Made by a program: the position numbers and the translations under genes. The notes beneath the pieces are model-generated. The model was not told the DNA's origin, did no database searches, and saw nothing but the letters and a program-made list of their open reading frames with translations. A DNA stretch of 64,000 bases from Clostridium puniceum. GTDB taxonomy: Bacteria; Bacillota; Clostridia; Clostridiales; Clostridiaceae. Numbering within the stretch: position 1 is the first letter of the stretch; each line of letters begins with the position of its first letter. Positions 36,795 through 45,882 of this stretch are shown here, piece by piece. The stretch lies in the NCBI RefSeq assembly GCF_002006345.1, contig NZ_LZZM01000043.1:1-64000 (forward strand). The letters run 5' to 3'.

Positions 36795-38531
36795 TTATTC
36801 TAAAATTATCTTTTGCAAGTTATAAGTATAATCAACATATGGTGAAGTTTCTAAGCCCTTAACTCTTCCATTATATCCCCACATATCACTTCTTTGGTAC
36901 ATATAGATATATGGTAGATCTTCATTTATTTCTGTATATAACTCTTTATATAATTCTTTTAGCTTATCTTTATCTAATTCAGCTGAAATCTTTTTATAGA
37001 TTTCATCTAACTTTGGATTTGAATAATTTGTTTTATTTTGTGAACCTTTAGTTGAATATATATCCATATCATTAGGATCTGCAATTAAGCTCCAAGCCAT
37101 AAATAACATATCCCAATCTCCACCTTTTTGTTTTTGTCTCATAGAAGTGAAGTCCATTTTTTCACTAGTAAATTTAACTCCAAGTGTTTTCCAATCTTCT
37201 GTTGCAACTGATAAAATTGAATCTACTACTGGATTATTTGATGTACCAGTAAAGTTAATTGCAAGTTTTACTCCATCTTTTTCTCTTATTCCATCACTGC
37301 CTTCTTTCCAGCCAGCATCATCAAGCATCTTTTTAGCTTTTTCTAAATCATATTTATAATCATTTTTACCTTCTGCATATACCCATGAAACTTGCGATTG
37401 AGGTACATTTATAACATGTGCATATTTATTATAAACAGAACTTGCAATCTTTTCTCTATTTAACGCAGTTGCTAATGCTTGTCTTACTGCTTTATCTTTA
37501 AATTGAGGTTTTGCTTCATTAAATGCCATATATCCATATCCATTAGTTGGAAATAATTGATATCCTGCAAATCCAAGTCCTTCAAGACTTTCTACATTAT
37601 CAGTACCAACAGTAACATCTGTTAAATCAATATCACCTGATTGCAACATTGAAACTTTTGTATCATCTGTACATACTTTATATATAAGATTTTTTACTTT
37701 AGGAACACCTAAAACACATTTATCATTTGCTTCAAGATCAACTTCTTGTCCTTCTTTATAATTTACAAATTTATATGGACCTGATGCTGGGCCTGGTCTT
37801 GTATAAGTTTCCTTTAAACCATCTGTATTTCCTTGCTTATAGTATTTGCTATAATAAGCTTCTGGAACTGGAACTGTTCCACCTAATACATATAACGCTG
37901 ATGAACTTTTTTCATCTAAAGTTATAGATATATTCTTATCGTCAACAATCTTCATGCCAGAAATTGAAGTAGCTTTTCCTGCTTTATAGTCAGCTGATCC
38001 TTTTATTTTAACTCTTCCTGTAGTATAATCTAATGACCCAGTGTATGATGAATCACAACATACTCTAATAGAAAATTCAATATCCTTTGCAGTTATTGGA
38101 GTTCCATCAGACCAATTTGCATCTTTTTTAATTTTAAATGTATATGTTAATCCATCCTCTGACACAGAATGACTTTCTGTTAGCCAATCTTCTATTTCAC
38201 CATTTTTAGTTGGCGCCATAAGCGGTGCATACATAGCTTCTATAATATATGCATCATATGCACTTTCTCCAAGATATAATGCATTTAATAGTCCATCTGG
38301 AGCGGTTGTACCAATTATAAGTGTATCTTTTCTATTCTTTGCTGCATCTGGATTTTTACTCATATCCTTTGCTTCATAAGTTGTAACTATCTTAGATGAT
38401 AAATCGGTTTTTTCTGCAGTTTTTTCTCCTCCATTTGTTGCTGTTGTTGTACTAGCTCCTTGTCCACATCCTGCTAACATAGAAACAGCTAGTATTACTG
38501 ACAGTGTTACTAACAATTTTTTAAATTTCAT
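36795..38531 (-). CDS. oppA: Oligopeptide-binding lipoprotein, SBP family 5 (system 1)
   Basis: 578 residues. Lipobox MLAGC with lipidated Cys22. SBP_bac_5 pattern: TYTFKIKKDANWSDGTPITAKDIEFS (about 120-145), GPYKFVNYKEGQEVDLEAND, KAVRQALATALNREKIASSVY and the C-terminal YTEINEDLPYIYMYQ. It binds peptides outside the membrane for OppBCDF. ATG 38531 follows AAGAGGGG. First gene of the operon, with a promoter about 230 bases upstream. Confidence 0.92.
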   Translation of the reverse strand: MKFKKLLVTLSVILAVSMLAGCGQGASTTTATNGGEKTAEKTDLSSKIVTTYEAKDMSKNPDAAKNRKDTLIIGTTAPDGLLNALYLGESAYDAYIIEAMYAPLMAPTKNGEIEDWLTESHSVSEDGLTYTFKIKKDANWSDGTPITAKDIEFSIRVCCDSSYTGSLDYTTGRVKIKGSADYKAGKATSISGMKIVDDKNISITLDEKSSSALYVLGGTVPVPEAYYSKYYKQGNTDGLKETYTRPGPASGPYKFVNYKEGQEVDLEANDKCVLGVPKVKNLIYKVCTDDTKVSMLQSGDIDLTDVTVGTDNVESLEGLGFAGYQLFPTNGYGYMAFNEAKPQFKDKAVRQALATALNREKIASSVYNKYAHVINVPQSQVSWVYAEGKNDYKYDLEKAKKMLDDAGWKEGSDGIREKDGVKLAINFTGTSNNPVVDSILSVATEDWKTLGVKFTSEKMDFTSMRQKQKGGDWDMLFMAWSLIADPNDMDIYSTKGSQNKTNYSNPKLDEIYKKISAELDKDKLKELYKELYTEINEDLPYIYMYQRSDMWGYNGRVKGLETSPYVDYTYNLQKIILE

Positions 38532-38767
38532 AGTTTTTCCCCTCTTCACTTTAAATTATATGAACATTAACTTTTTATTTATAAAAATGAACACATCATA
38601 TTAATTTTAATAGATATGTCAGCGGTTACATGATATTTTATACAATATTTAATATCATTGGAATAACTATACTTATGCTTAACAACTATATAGTTATAAA
38701 AAATAATCCAATAATATACTTATTTTCTAAATTAGTTATAATAAAGTATATTTTTCTATACTTTATT

Positions 38768-38796
38768 ATATTAATATTTTTATACAATAATGTCAA
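38768..38796 (-). promoter_or_regulatory. Promoter of opp operon 1
   Basis: Minus strand TTGACA (38791-38796), 17-base spacer, TAATAT (38768-38773). The transcript would carry a ~230-base leader before oppA, AT-rich and without a recognised riboswitch. The rest of 38797-39040 shows nothing supportable. Confidence 0.6.
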
Positions 38797-39043
38797 TATT
38801 TATTAAAATTCATTTAGAATATTAACAGATTTAATAATAAATCATCTTTTACTTATTATATTTACATTTATAATTAAACCTTACATATTTTTTTAAATTT
38901 TCTTCGATATTTTATCTCAAATAAATTAGTAATTTTTCATTATCAATTTACAAATTTACTCTAATATAAACAGTAAATTTTATACTGCTATCCCATCACC
39001 AAGTTTTAATTTAGAAATATAAGAAATTATATTATTTCTAATA

Positions 39044-39090
39044 ATTAAAAAAAGCTGCTTCAAATACTCTATTGCATTTGAAACAGCTTT
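39044..39090 (-). terminator. Rho-independent terminator of opp operon 2
   Basis: Minus strand AAAGCTGTTTCAAAT (39076-39090) pairs with ATTTGAAGCAGCTTT (39051-39065), one mismatch, followed by a T-tract. It lies about 60 bases beyond the second oppA stop. Confidence 0.88.
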
Positions 39091-39149
39091 GTTTCTTATA
39101 TTTATTATTTATATCTAATTATTATACTAAATATATTAATCATTGTAGA

Positions 39150-40811
39150 TTACTTTTTACCTTCTACATAAGCATTTTTAAAGTAAAGAGTATTCATTAC
39201 AGATACTTTTACACCCTTAACATAATCTTTTATTCCTATTGGTCTAGTATAGTAGTATAGAGGAATAATAGGCATATCTGCCATTAACATGTCTTCTGCT
39301 TGATGTAATAAATCAAATCTCTTGTTTGCATCTAATTCTTGCTTCGCAGCATTAATTACAGCATCAAACTTTGGATTATTATATCCACAATTATTTTGAG
39401 CTGAAGTTGATACGAACATATCTAAGAATGTCATTGGATCTACATAGTCAGCGTTCCATCCATCTCTAGCGATTTCATATTGCTTTTGAACTCTTGTTGT
39501 TAAGAATACTTTCCATTCTTGGCTTTGAAGTTCAGCATTTACTCCAATCTTCTTCCACATATCTTGAATAGCTTGCATTGTATCACCATGACCTGATTCT
39601 GGGTTATAAAGTATTTGTAATCCTGGTAACCCTTGACCATCTGGATATCCAGCTTCAGCTAATAATTTCTTAGCACCTTCTATATCAGCAGTTTCACCAA
39701 AGTATGAAGTTTTTTCATTATATTCTTTTCCATCTGGACCTAAAACTCCTAATGGTATTACACCATGAGCTGGAACTTGACCGCCCTTAGTAACATTTTC
39801 AACAATTGCTTTTCTGTCTATAGCAATGCTTAACGCTTTTCTTACCTTTGGATCACTTAATACTTTAGCTGCATTTGGATCTACTTCTTTTGCTTTATCA
39901 GAAACATTTATTGATAAGAAATAAGTTGCTACGTTAGGGAATTTTTTAGCACTTCCATCTTTTAATGCACCTTGTATATCAGACTTTGGTACTGTATCAA
40001 CCACATCGAATTGACCTGATTTATAACTTGCCCACGCTGAAGTTTCTTCTGCAACAAACTTCATTGTTAATTTGCTAAGTTTTACTTTATCCTTGTCATA
40101 GTAGTTATCATTTTTTTCTAAAACTACCTTATCTTTAATTGTATATTCTGTAATTTTAAACGGACCATTTGAAACTAATGTTTTTGCATCAGCTGCCCAT
40201 TCTTTATTACTTTCAACAACCTTTTGATTTACTGGGAAATAGTATGGCTGTGCTGTTAATTCTAAGAAATATGGAGTTGGTCCTTCTAAAGTAACTACTA
40301 ACGTATTATCATCAGTTGCTTTAACTCCAACGGCATCTGCACTTCCTTTTCCTTCATTATATGCCTGACCACCCTTTAGATAGTATAATTGATATGCATA
40401 TTCAGATGCTGTTTCAGGATTCAATAATCTCTTCCATTCATATTCATAATCACTTGCCTTAACTGGATCTCCATTTGACCATTTAAGATCCTTTTTTAAA
40501 TGGAACGTATATGTTAATTTATCATCAGATACATCCCATTTTTCAGCTTCTCCTGGAACCGCTTTTTCCTTATCATCTAATTCGCATAGACCTGCAAAAG
40601 AATTTGATAATATACTAGATCCTGTAGTATCTGTACATAATGCTGGATCTAGAGTTCTTGGATCTGCTCCTAGATTATAAGTTATTTCTTGTTTGCTTGC
40701 AGTTGTTGCTGCTTTGTCATCAGTTTTCGAACCACAACCAGTTAAAATTGAAAGTCCAAGAGTCGCTGCCAATGCCACTGCACAAAGTTTTTTCACTTTG
40801 ATTGTTTTCAT
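39150..40811 (-). CDS. oppA: Oligopeptide-binding lipoprotein, SBP family 5 (system 2)
   Basis: 553 residues. Lipobox SILTGC (lipidated Cys26). It opens YNLGADPRTLDPALCTDTTGSSI, closer to classical OppA than the system-1 protein. Further SBP_bac_5 features: YTFHLKKDLKWSNGDPVKASDYEYEWKRLL (about 95-125), NGPFKITEY and RKALSIAIDRKAIVENV. GGGGGA precedes ATG. It is the last gene of the operon, after a 143-base gap; separate processing or an extra promoter there would allow the high level usual for binding proteins. Confidence 0.93.
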   Translation of the reverse strand: MKTIKVKKLCAVALAATLGLSILTGCGSKTDDKAATTASKQEITYNLGADPRTLDPALCTDTTGSSILSNSFAGLCELDDKEKAVPGEAEKWDVSDDKLTYTFHLKKDLKWSNGDPVKASDYEYEWKRLLNPETASEYAYQLYYLKGGQAYNEGKGSADAVGVKATDDNTLVVTLEGPTPYFLELTAQPYYFPVNQKVVESNKEWAADAKTLVSNGPFKITEYTIKDKVVLEKNDNYYDKDKVKLSKLTMKFVAEETSAWASYKSGQFDVVDTVPKSDIQGALKDGSAKKFPNVATYFLSINVSDKAKEVDPNAAKVLSDPKVRKALSIAIDRKAIVENVTKGGQVPAHGVIPLGVLGPDGKEYNEKTSYFGETADIEGAKKLLAEAGYPDGQGLPGLQILYNPESGHGDTMQAIQDMWKKIGVNAELQSQEWKVFLTTRVQKQYEIARDGWNADYVDPMTFLDMFVSTSAQNNCGYNNPKFDAVINAAKQELDANKRFDLLHQAEDMLMADMPIIPLYYYTRPIGIKDYVKGVKVSVMNTLYFKNAYVEGKK

Positions 40812-40954
40812 TGTATATTCCCCCTTAATTAATTATTATTTATTTATAATATCTGTTTAAGTTATTATTTCTAAATTTCCTTAACAGTATACTATTCAAT
40901 TTAATTTATTTTATGTTTTATAATAATTTTCATGCTTAATTGCTTTTACAAAGA

Positions 40955-41935
40955 CTAGTCATATAAATGACATGCTACAAAATGTCCTGGTTTAACTTCT
41001 TTTAATTCTGGATCAATTTCTGAACAAATTGGTTTTGCATATTTACATCTGCCTTTAAATCTACATCCTGGTGGTGGATCTATTGGAGATGGAATATCTC
41101 CTTCTAGAACTATTCTTTGACTATTTTTAGCCACCTCAGGATCTGGTATTGGAACTGCTGAAAGTAGTGCTTGAGTATATGGATGCAATCCTTCTGAATA
41201 TACTTTATTACTTTCACCTTTTTCAACCATTCTTCCAAGATACATAACTCCAATATGAGTTGATATATGTTTAACCATTGAAAGATCATGAGCTATAAAA
41301 AGATAAGTTAATCCCAATTCTTCTTGAAGCTCTTCAAGCATATTTATTACTTGCGCTTGAATTGAAACGTCAAGAGCTGATATTGGCTCATCACATACTA
41401 TTAACGCAGGTTCTACAGCTAATGCTCTTGCAATACCTATTCTTTGTCTTTGTCCTCCTGAAAATTCATGAGGATATCTATTTATATGGTCACTTGCAAG
41501 ACCTACTTTTGATAATAAACTTCTTATTCTTTCTGTTCTTGCTTCACCTGTTAATAGTTTATGAATATCAATAGCTTCTCCAATTATATCTCCAACTGTC
41601 ATTCTTGGATTTAAAGATGCATATGGATCTTGGAAAATCATTTGCATTTCTTTTCTTAAAGGAACCATTTCCTTAACTGAATTCTTTGTTATATCTTTTC
41701 CATTGAATATTACTTGACCTAATGTTGGTTCATAAAGCTTCAATATAGTTCTTCCTGTAGTTGTCTTACCACAACCAGATTCACCAACAAGACCTAAAGT
41801 TTCACCTTTCTTAATTGTAAATGAAACTCTATCTACTGCTTTAACATAACTTTTACCTTTAAATAAGCCTTTGTTTGCAGGGAAGTATTTACATAAGTCT
41901 TTAACTTCTAAAATTATATCTTTATTGTCTTCCAC
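40955..41935 (-). CDS. oppF: Oligopeptide ABC transporter ATPase, OppF type (system 2)
   Basis: 326 residues. Walker [14 protein letters not shown], signature [15 protein letters not shown], Walker [13 protein letters not shown], Cys cluster [14 protein letters not shown]. The GTG start overlaps the oppD stop codon by one base and uses AGGAGG inside oppD, so translation is coupled. Confidence 0.93.
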   Translation of the reverse strand: MEDNKDIILEVKDLCKYFPANKGLFKGKSYVKAVDRVSFTIKKGETLGLVGESGCGKTTTGRTILKLYEPTLGQVIFNGKDITKNSVKEMVPLRKEMQMIFQDPYASLNPRMTVGDIIGEAIDIHKLLTGEARTERIRSLLSKVGLASDHINRYPHEFSGGQRQRIGIARALAVEPALIVCDEPISALDVSIQAQVINMLEELQEELGLTYLFIAHDLSMVKHISTHIGVMYLGRMVEKGESNKVYSEGLHPYTQALLSAVPIPDPEVAKNSQRIVLEGDIPSPIDPPPGCRFKGRCKYAKPICSEIDPELKEVKPGHFVACHLYD

Positions 41936-42942
41936 TACTCCATCCTCCTTATAGGTGACTCAATCTTTGGTGCATCTTCATGACATAACCAGCATGCTGT
42001 TTGATGTTTTTCTCCTACTTCAAATAATGGAGGTTGCTTTTGAATACAAATCTTCATCGCATAATCACATCTAGCTGCAAATGGACATCCAATTGGCGGC
42101 TTTAACAAATCTGGTGGCTGCCCCTCAATTGGAATCAATTTTTCTTTATTATCTGATTTAGGATTTGGAACACTTCTTAAAAGTCCCCAAGTATATGGGT
42201 GTTTTCCTCTGTAAAATATATCTTCAGTAGTTCCAGTCTCCACTATTATTCCACCATACATCACATTTATTCTAGTACAAACATCCGCAACAACTCCTAA
42301 ATCATGAGTTATTAATATTATTGCAGTATCAAGTTTTTCTTTTAAATCCTTCATTAAATCTAAAATTTGAGCTTGAATTGTAACATCTAATGCTGTTGTT
42401 GGCTCATCAGCTATAATAAGCTTTGGCTCACAAATTAAACTCATAGCTATCATTGCTCTTTGCCTCATACCTCCTGAGAATTCATGAGGATATTGCTTCA
42501 TTCTCTTTTCTGGACTTGGTATTCCAACTAATCTAAGCATTTTTATAGCTTCTTTTTTAGCTTCTGCTTTACTTATTTTTTTATGCTTTAATATAGGTTC
42601 CATTAACTGGTCTCCTATTGTATATACTGGATTTAATGACGTCATAGGATCTTGAAATATCATACCTATATCATTTCCCCTGATAGCTTCCATTTCAGAT
42701 TCTTTAACATTCGAAATATCCTTACCATTAAAGTGTATTTCTCCACCTGCAAGTCTTCCATTATCAGCTAATAACCTCATAATTGACATCATAGTAACAC
42801 TTTTACCACAACCAGATTCTCCAACTATACCTAATGCTTCTCCTTTTTCTAAGTAAAAAGATACACCTCTTACTGCATGCACTTCACCAGCCCCAGTTTT
42901 AAAGGAGGTTTCCAAATTTTTTATATCTAATAACTTTTCCAT
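41935..42942 (-). CDS. oppD: Oligopeptide ABC transporter ATPase, OppD type (system 2)
   Basis: 335 residues. Walker A GESGCGKSVTMMS, signature FSGGMRQRAMIAM, Walker B LIIADEPTTALD, and C-terminal CPFAARCDYAMKIC. Third gene of the operon oppB-C-D-F-A. Confidence 0.93.
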   Translation of the reverse strand: MEKLLDIKNLETSFKTGAGEVHAVRGVSFYLEKGEALGIVGESGCGKSVTMMSIMRLLADNGRLAGGEIHFNGKDISNVKESEMEAIRGNDIGMIFQDPMTSLNPVYTIGDQLMEPILKHKKISKAEAKKEAIKMLRLVGIPSPEKRMKQYPHEFSGGMRQRAMIAMSLICEPKLIIADEPTTALDVTIQAQILDLMKDLKEKLDTAIILITHDLGVVADVCTRINVMYGGIIVETGTTEDIFYRGKHPYTWGLLRSVPNPKSDNKEKLIPIEGQPPDLLKPPIGCPFAARCDYAMKICIQKQPPLFEVGEKHQTACWLCHEDAPKIESPIRRME

Positions 42943-42956
42943 ATGTACTTCTCCTC

Positions 42957-43901
42957 CTATCTCTTGTTTTTAGGATCTAGTGCCTGACTTAATCCATCAC
43001 CAAAAAGGTTGAATGCTAATATAATTAAACAAATCATCATTGAGGGAAATACTAATTGATATGGATATGTATAAATACCAACCATTGCTTCATTAGCTAA
43101 CGTTCCCAAAGATGCTCTTGGCGCTGCAATTCCTAGCCCTATAAAACTTAAAAACGCTTCAGTAAATACAGCCTCTGGAATTAATAATGTTAATGTAACC
43201 ATTATTGATCCAATGCAATTCGGTATTAAATGTCTTATTAATATTCTAAAATTTGATGCACCTAAAGACTTTGCTGCAAGAACAAATTCTTGCTGCTTTA
43301 ATTGAAGTACATCACCTCTTACTATTCTAGCCATTCCAATCCAATATGTTATAGAAAGTCCTAAGACAATTGTAGAAAGCCCACTTCCAGATGATCCCGG
43401 TTTACTTAAAATAGCCATAAACAATATTACATATATAGTTAATGGGATTGAGTATAAGACATCAACTATCCTCATTAATATATTATCTATCATTCCACCA
43501 AAGAAACCAGCTACTCCACCGTATATTACACCAATGCATAAATTTATAACTGCTGCCAAAACAGCAATCATTAATGAATATCTTGCTCCATAGAAATTTC
43601 TAACAAATAAATCTCTTCCAAGATTGTCTGTTCCAAACCAATGCTCTGCTGAAGGCTTTAAATAGGTTTGTGATAAATCATTAGCTGCATAATCATATTT
43701 AGATAACATAGGAACTAAAATAGCAGCAGCAACAATAGCTATTATTACTACAAGTGATACCATTGCAAGTTTATCTTTTCTTAATCTATTCCATGCATCC
43801 TTCCAATAACCAACACTTGGTCTAACTACGGTATTAACTTTCTTTTCATCTTCACTTAGAGGAGTAAATAAGTCCTTTTCAATTTTTAAATGATTTTCCA
43901 T
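42957..43901 (-). CDS. oppC: Oligopeptide ABC transporter permease, OppC type (system 2)
   Basis: 314 residues. A long cytosolic N-terminus is followed by TM1 (MVSLVVIIAIVAAAILVPML), then the family motif HWFGTDNLGRDLFVRNFYGARYS and the EAA loop EFVLAAKSLGASNFRILIRHLIPN. It forms the channel with OppB. Confidence 0.93.
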   Translation of the reverse strand: MENHLKIEKDLFTPLSEDEKKVNTVVRPSVGYWKDAWNRLRKDKLAMVSLVVIIAIVAAAILVPMLSKYDYAANDLSQTYLKPSAEHWFGTDNLGRDLFVRNFYGARYSLMIAVLAAVINLCIGVIYGGVAGFFGGMIDNILMRIVDVLYSIPLTIYVILFMAILSKPGSSGSGLSTIVLGLSITYWIGMARIVRGDVLQLKQQEFVLAAKSLGASNFRILIRHLIPNCIGSIMVTLTLLIPEAVFTEAFLSFIGLGIAAPRASLGTLANEAMVGIYTYPYQLVFPSMMICLIILAFNLFGDGLSQALDPKNKR

Positions 43902-43919
43902 TACTACTTCTTCTCCTCC

Positions 43920-44846
43920 CTAAACTTCTGCATCTTGTAATTTTATTCTTGGGTCAATTAATACATATAATATATCTACTAAAAAAGCAAAGAATACTAA
44001 CATTGTACAATAAAATACGGTTACTCCAAGTAGCATCGTATAGTCTCTATTTGTAACTGATTGCACGAACTCATTTCCAAGTCCTGGAATCGCAAAAATC
44101 TTTTCTGTTATAAAACTTCCTGTTAGTAAGCTTGCTATTAATGGTCCTACGTATGTAACTATTGGAATCAATGAATTCCTCAATGCATGCTTAAATATAA
44201 CCGTCCCTTTACTTAATCCCTTTGCCTTTGCAGTTCTAATGTAGTCAGCTTTTAATACATCTATTAATTTACTTCTTGTAAGTCTTGTAATGAATGATAA
44301 AGATGCTGCTGATAAAGCCATACACGGCATTATATAATTTTTCCAACTATCGAATCCTGTTGCTGGTAATAATCCATACTCAACAGCCAATACATATATT
44401 AAAACAGCTCCTATTACGAAACTTGGTATAGTTGTACATAATGTAGCAATAAATACTATTAATTTATCTGGCCACTTTCCATTCTTTAGTGCTGCAAGAA
44501 CTCCAAGAATTATGCCACCTGATATAGCAATTAATACAGCTACTCCACCTATCTTTGCAGAAGCTGGAAATGATTTAGTTATAGTTTCTGTTACGCCTCT
44601 GCCTTTAAAAATCATTGATTCACCAAAGTCTCCTTGAACCAAGTTTCCCATATACATTGCATATTGCTCCATTAAAGGTTTGTCCATTCCATATTTAGCT
44701 TCCATATTAGCTTTAACTTGAGGTGTTAATTTTTCACCATCGAACGGACCTCCTGGCATAAGCCTCATTAGAAAAAATGTCACCGTTATTACAACCCATA
44801 TTGTTAATAGGCTTGTAAGAAATCTTTTTCCAATATATTTTAACAT
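43920..44846 (-). CDS. oppB: Oligopeptide ABC transporter permease, OppB type (system 2)
   Basis: 308 residues. TM1 FLTSLLTIWVVITVTFFLMRLMPGGPFDGEK is the classical OppB start. EAA-like loop DYIRTAKAKGLSKGTVIFKHALRN. AAGGAGAGG precedes ATG. First gene of the second operon, with a promoter about 270 bases upstream. Confidence 0.93.
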   Translation of the reverse strand: MLKYIGKRFLTSLLTIWVVITVTFFLMRLMPGGPFDGEKLTPQVKANMEAKYGMDKPLMEQYAMYMGNLVQGDFGESMIFKGRGVTETITKSFPASAKIGGVAVLIAISGGIILGVLAALKNGKWPDKLIVFIATLCTTIPSFVIGAVLIYVLAVEYGLLPATGFDSWKNYIMPCMALSAASLSFITRLTRSKLIDVLKADYIRTAKAKGLSKGTVIFKHALRNSLIPIVTYVGPLIASLLTGSFITEKIFAIPGLGNEFVQSVTNRDYTMLLGVTVFYCTMLVFFAFLVDILYVLIDPRIKLQDAEV

Positions 44847-44929
44847 GTTTCCCTCTCCTTCTTTTCTATTCGTATATGAATTATTTATATAATTCTTTTG
44901 ATGATTAAATTATAAAATAAAGTAAATAC

Positions 44930-45100
44930 CTAATTTAATATGTATTTATCTTTATTGTATATAGAAAGCGCTTCCATATCATTAAAGATGTTCAACATAC
45001 GAATGGAGTCATTAAACTCATTCTTACGGCCTAATAACTCCTTTGTTATTTTAACTTTATTAATATTTAATTTTTTTTCAATAATATTTAACTTATTCAT
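44930..45100 (-). CDS. Possible 56-residue ORF in the opp operon 2 leader
   Basis: An open frame starting MNKLNIIEKKLNINKVKITK and ending SIYNKDKYILN. Base composition within it (GGCCGTAAGAAT, GATATGGAAGCGCTT) is less AT-extreme than flanking DNA, favouring coding origin. It has no ribosome binding site and would begin about 8 bases after the predicted transcript start, so it would be near-leaderless. The same RNA contains AAAGGAG before a nine-codon frame (MSLMTPFVC). It may be a remnant, a leader peptide or just structured leader. Unrecognised. Confidence 0.3.
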   Translation of the reverse strand: MNKLNIIEKKLNINKVKITKELLGRKNEFNDSIRMLNIFNDMEALSIYNKDKYILN

Positions 45101-45114
45101 AATTTAATATTATT

Positions 45115-45143
45115 ATAATAATATTATTATCGATGAGTGTCAA
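45115..45143 (-). promoter_or_regulatory. Promoter of opp operon 2
   Basis: Minus strand TTGACA (45138-45143), 17-base spacer, TATTAT (45115-45120), overlapping a perfect 20-base AT-only palindrome (45106-45125). It would give a ~260-base leader before oppB. Confidence 0.65.
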
Positions 45144-45187
45144 TATTTTATTTAAATTAAGCAAAACAAAATTCAACAAAGTGACAA

Positions 45188-45355
45188 TTAACAAAAATTT
45201 TTCTTTACTTTTGTTAATTCTTCTATATTAAATGTTTTTTCTTGGATGATAAGCATTAATGAAGGAATTATATTATTATAGATTGTTCCTAACATGCTTG
45301 AAATTTCTATATATACACATCCTTCTGAAATGCTAATTTTCAAGCTTTTAACCAT
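45188..45355 (-). CDS. Possible 55-residue ORF, unknown
   Basis: Open frame beginning MVKSLKISISEGCVYIEISS and ending ELTKVKKNFC, with protein-like alternation of strand and helix residues. Only a weak, distant AGAGGTAA precedes ATG. It lies between the Cys-rich gene and the opp leader, same strand. It may be a real small protein or the remnant of a larger one. Confidence 0.35.
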   Translation of the reverse strand: MVKSLKISISEGCVYIEISSMLGTIYNNIIPSLMLIIQEKTFNIEELTKVKKNFC

Positions 45356-45535
45356 TATTTTTAATTATTACCTCTTACACATATCCATATTTAACCTTAT
45401 TTATCGAATTATTTCACATTTGTCCATAAAAAATTTTGCTCACAAAAATTAAAAAATTTAAATTGCAACAATTCTTTAATTTATTAATATTTTCAACTTA
45501 AATTATTTATTTTTTAATATTTGTTATTAAATTTT

Positions 45536-45715
45536 TTAATTATAATAATCATCAAAATATAATACTGATTCTGTTTCTCTACAATATTTAACACACATGC
45601 ATTGCGCTAGCTTTCTAGGACATTTATAACATAAACAAGTTAAATCTTTACCATCGCATTTTCCTTGTTTCAATTCTATACAATCTCCACAGTTTACTCC
45701 ATTTCCTGCTGGCAT
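45536..45715 (-). CDS. Small cysteine-rich protein
   Basis: 59 residues with nine cysteines: C9 and C12 (CGDC), C20, C27, C29, C32 (CLCYKC), C39, C41 and C45. The start follows AAAGGAG at good spacing, and the frame is closed by TAA after a Tyr-rich tail (FDDYYN). The CxxC/CxC pattern suggests zinc or Fe-S binding. No signal peptide, so cytosolic. Monocistronic by position. I do not recognise a named family; the gene call rests on start site, ribosome binding site and ordered cysteines. Confidence 0.75.
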   Translation of the reverse strand: MPAGNGVNCGDCIELKQGKCDGKDLTCLCYKCPRKLAQCMCVKYCRETESVLYFDDYYN

Positions 45716-45882
45716 AATAAACTCACTGCTCCTTTAAATTTAAGACATCTTACTTTAATATTAATCAAAAGCTCACAAATGTCAAATTATTATTCTATTT
45801 CATAAAACAAAAACCTATAATCCTAGAACTAACATCTATAATTTAAGCATAGATAATAAAAAACTATCTACACTTAATTTTC

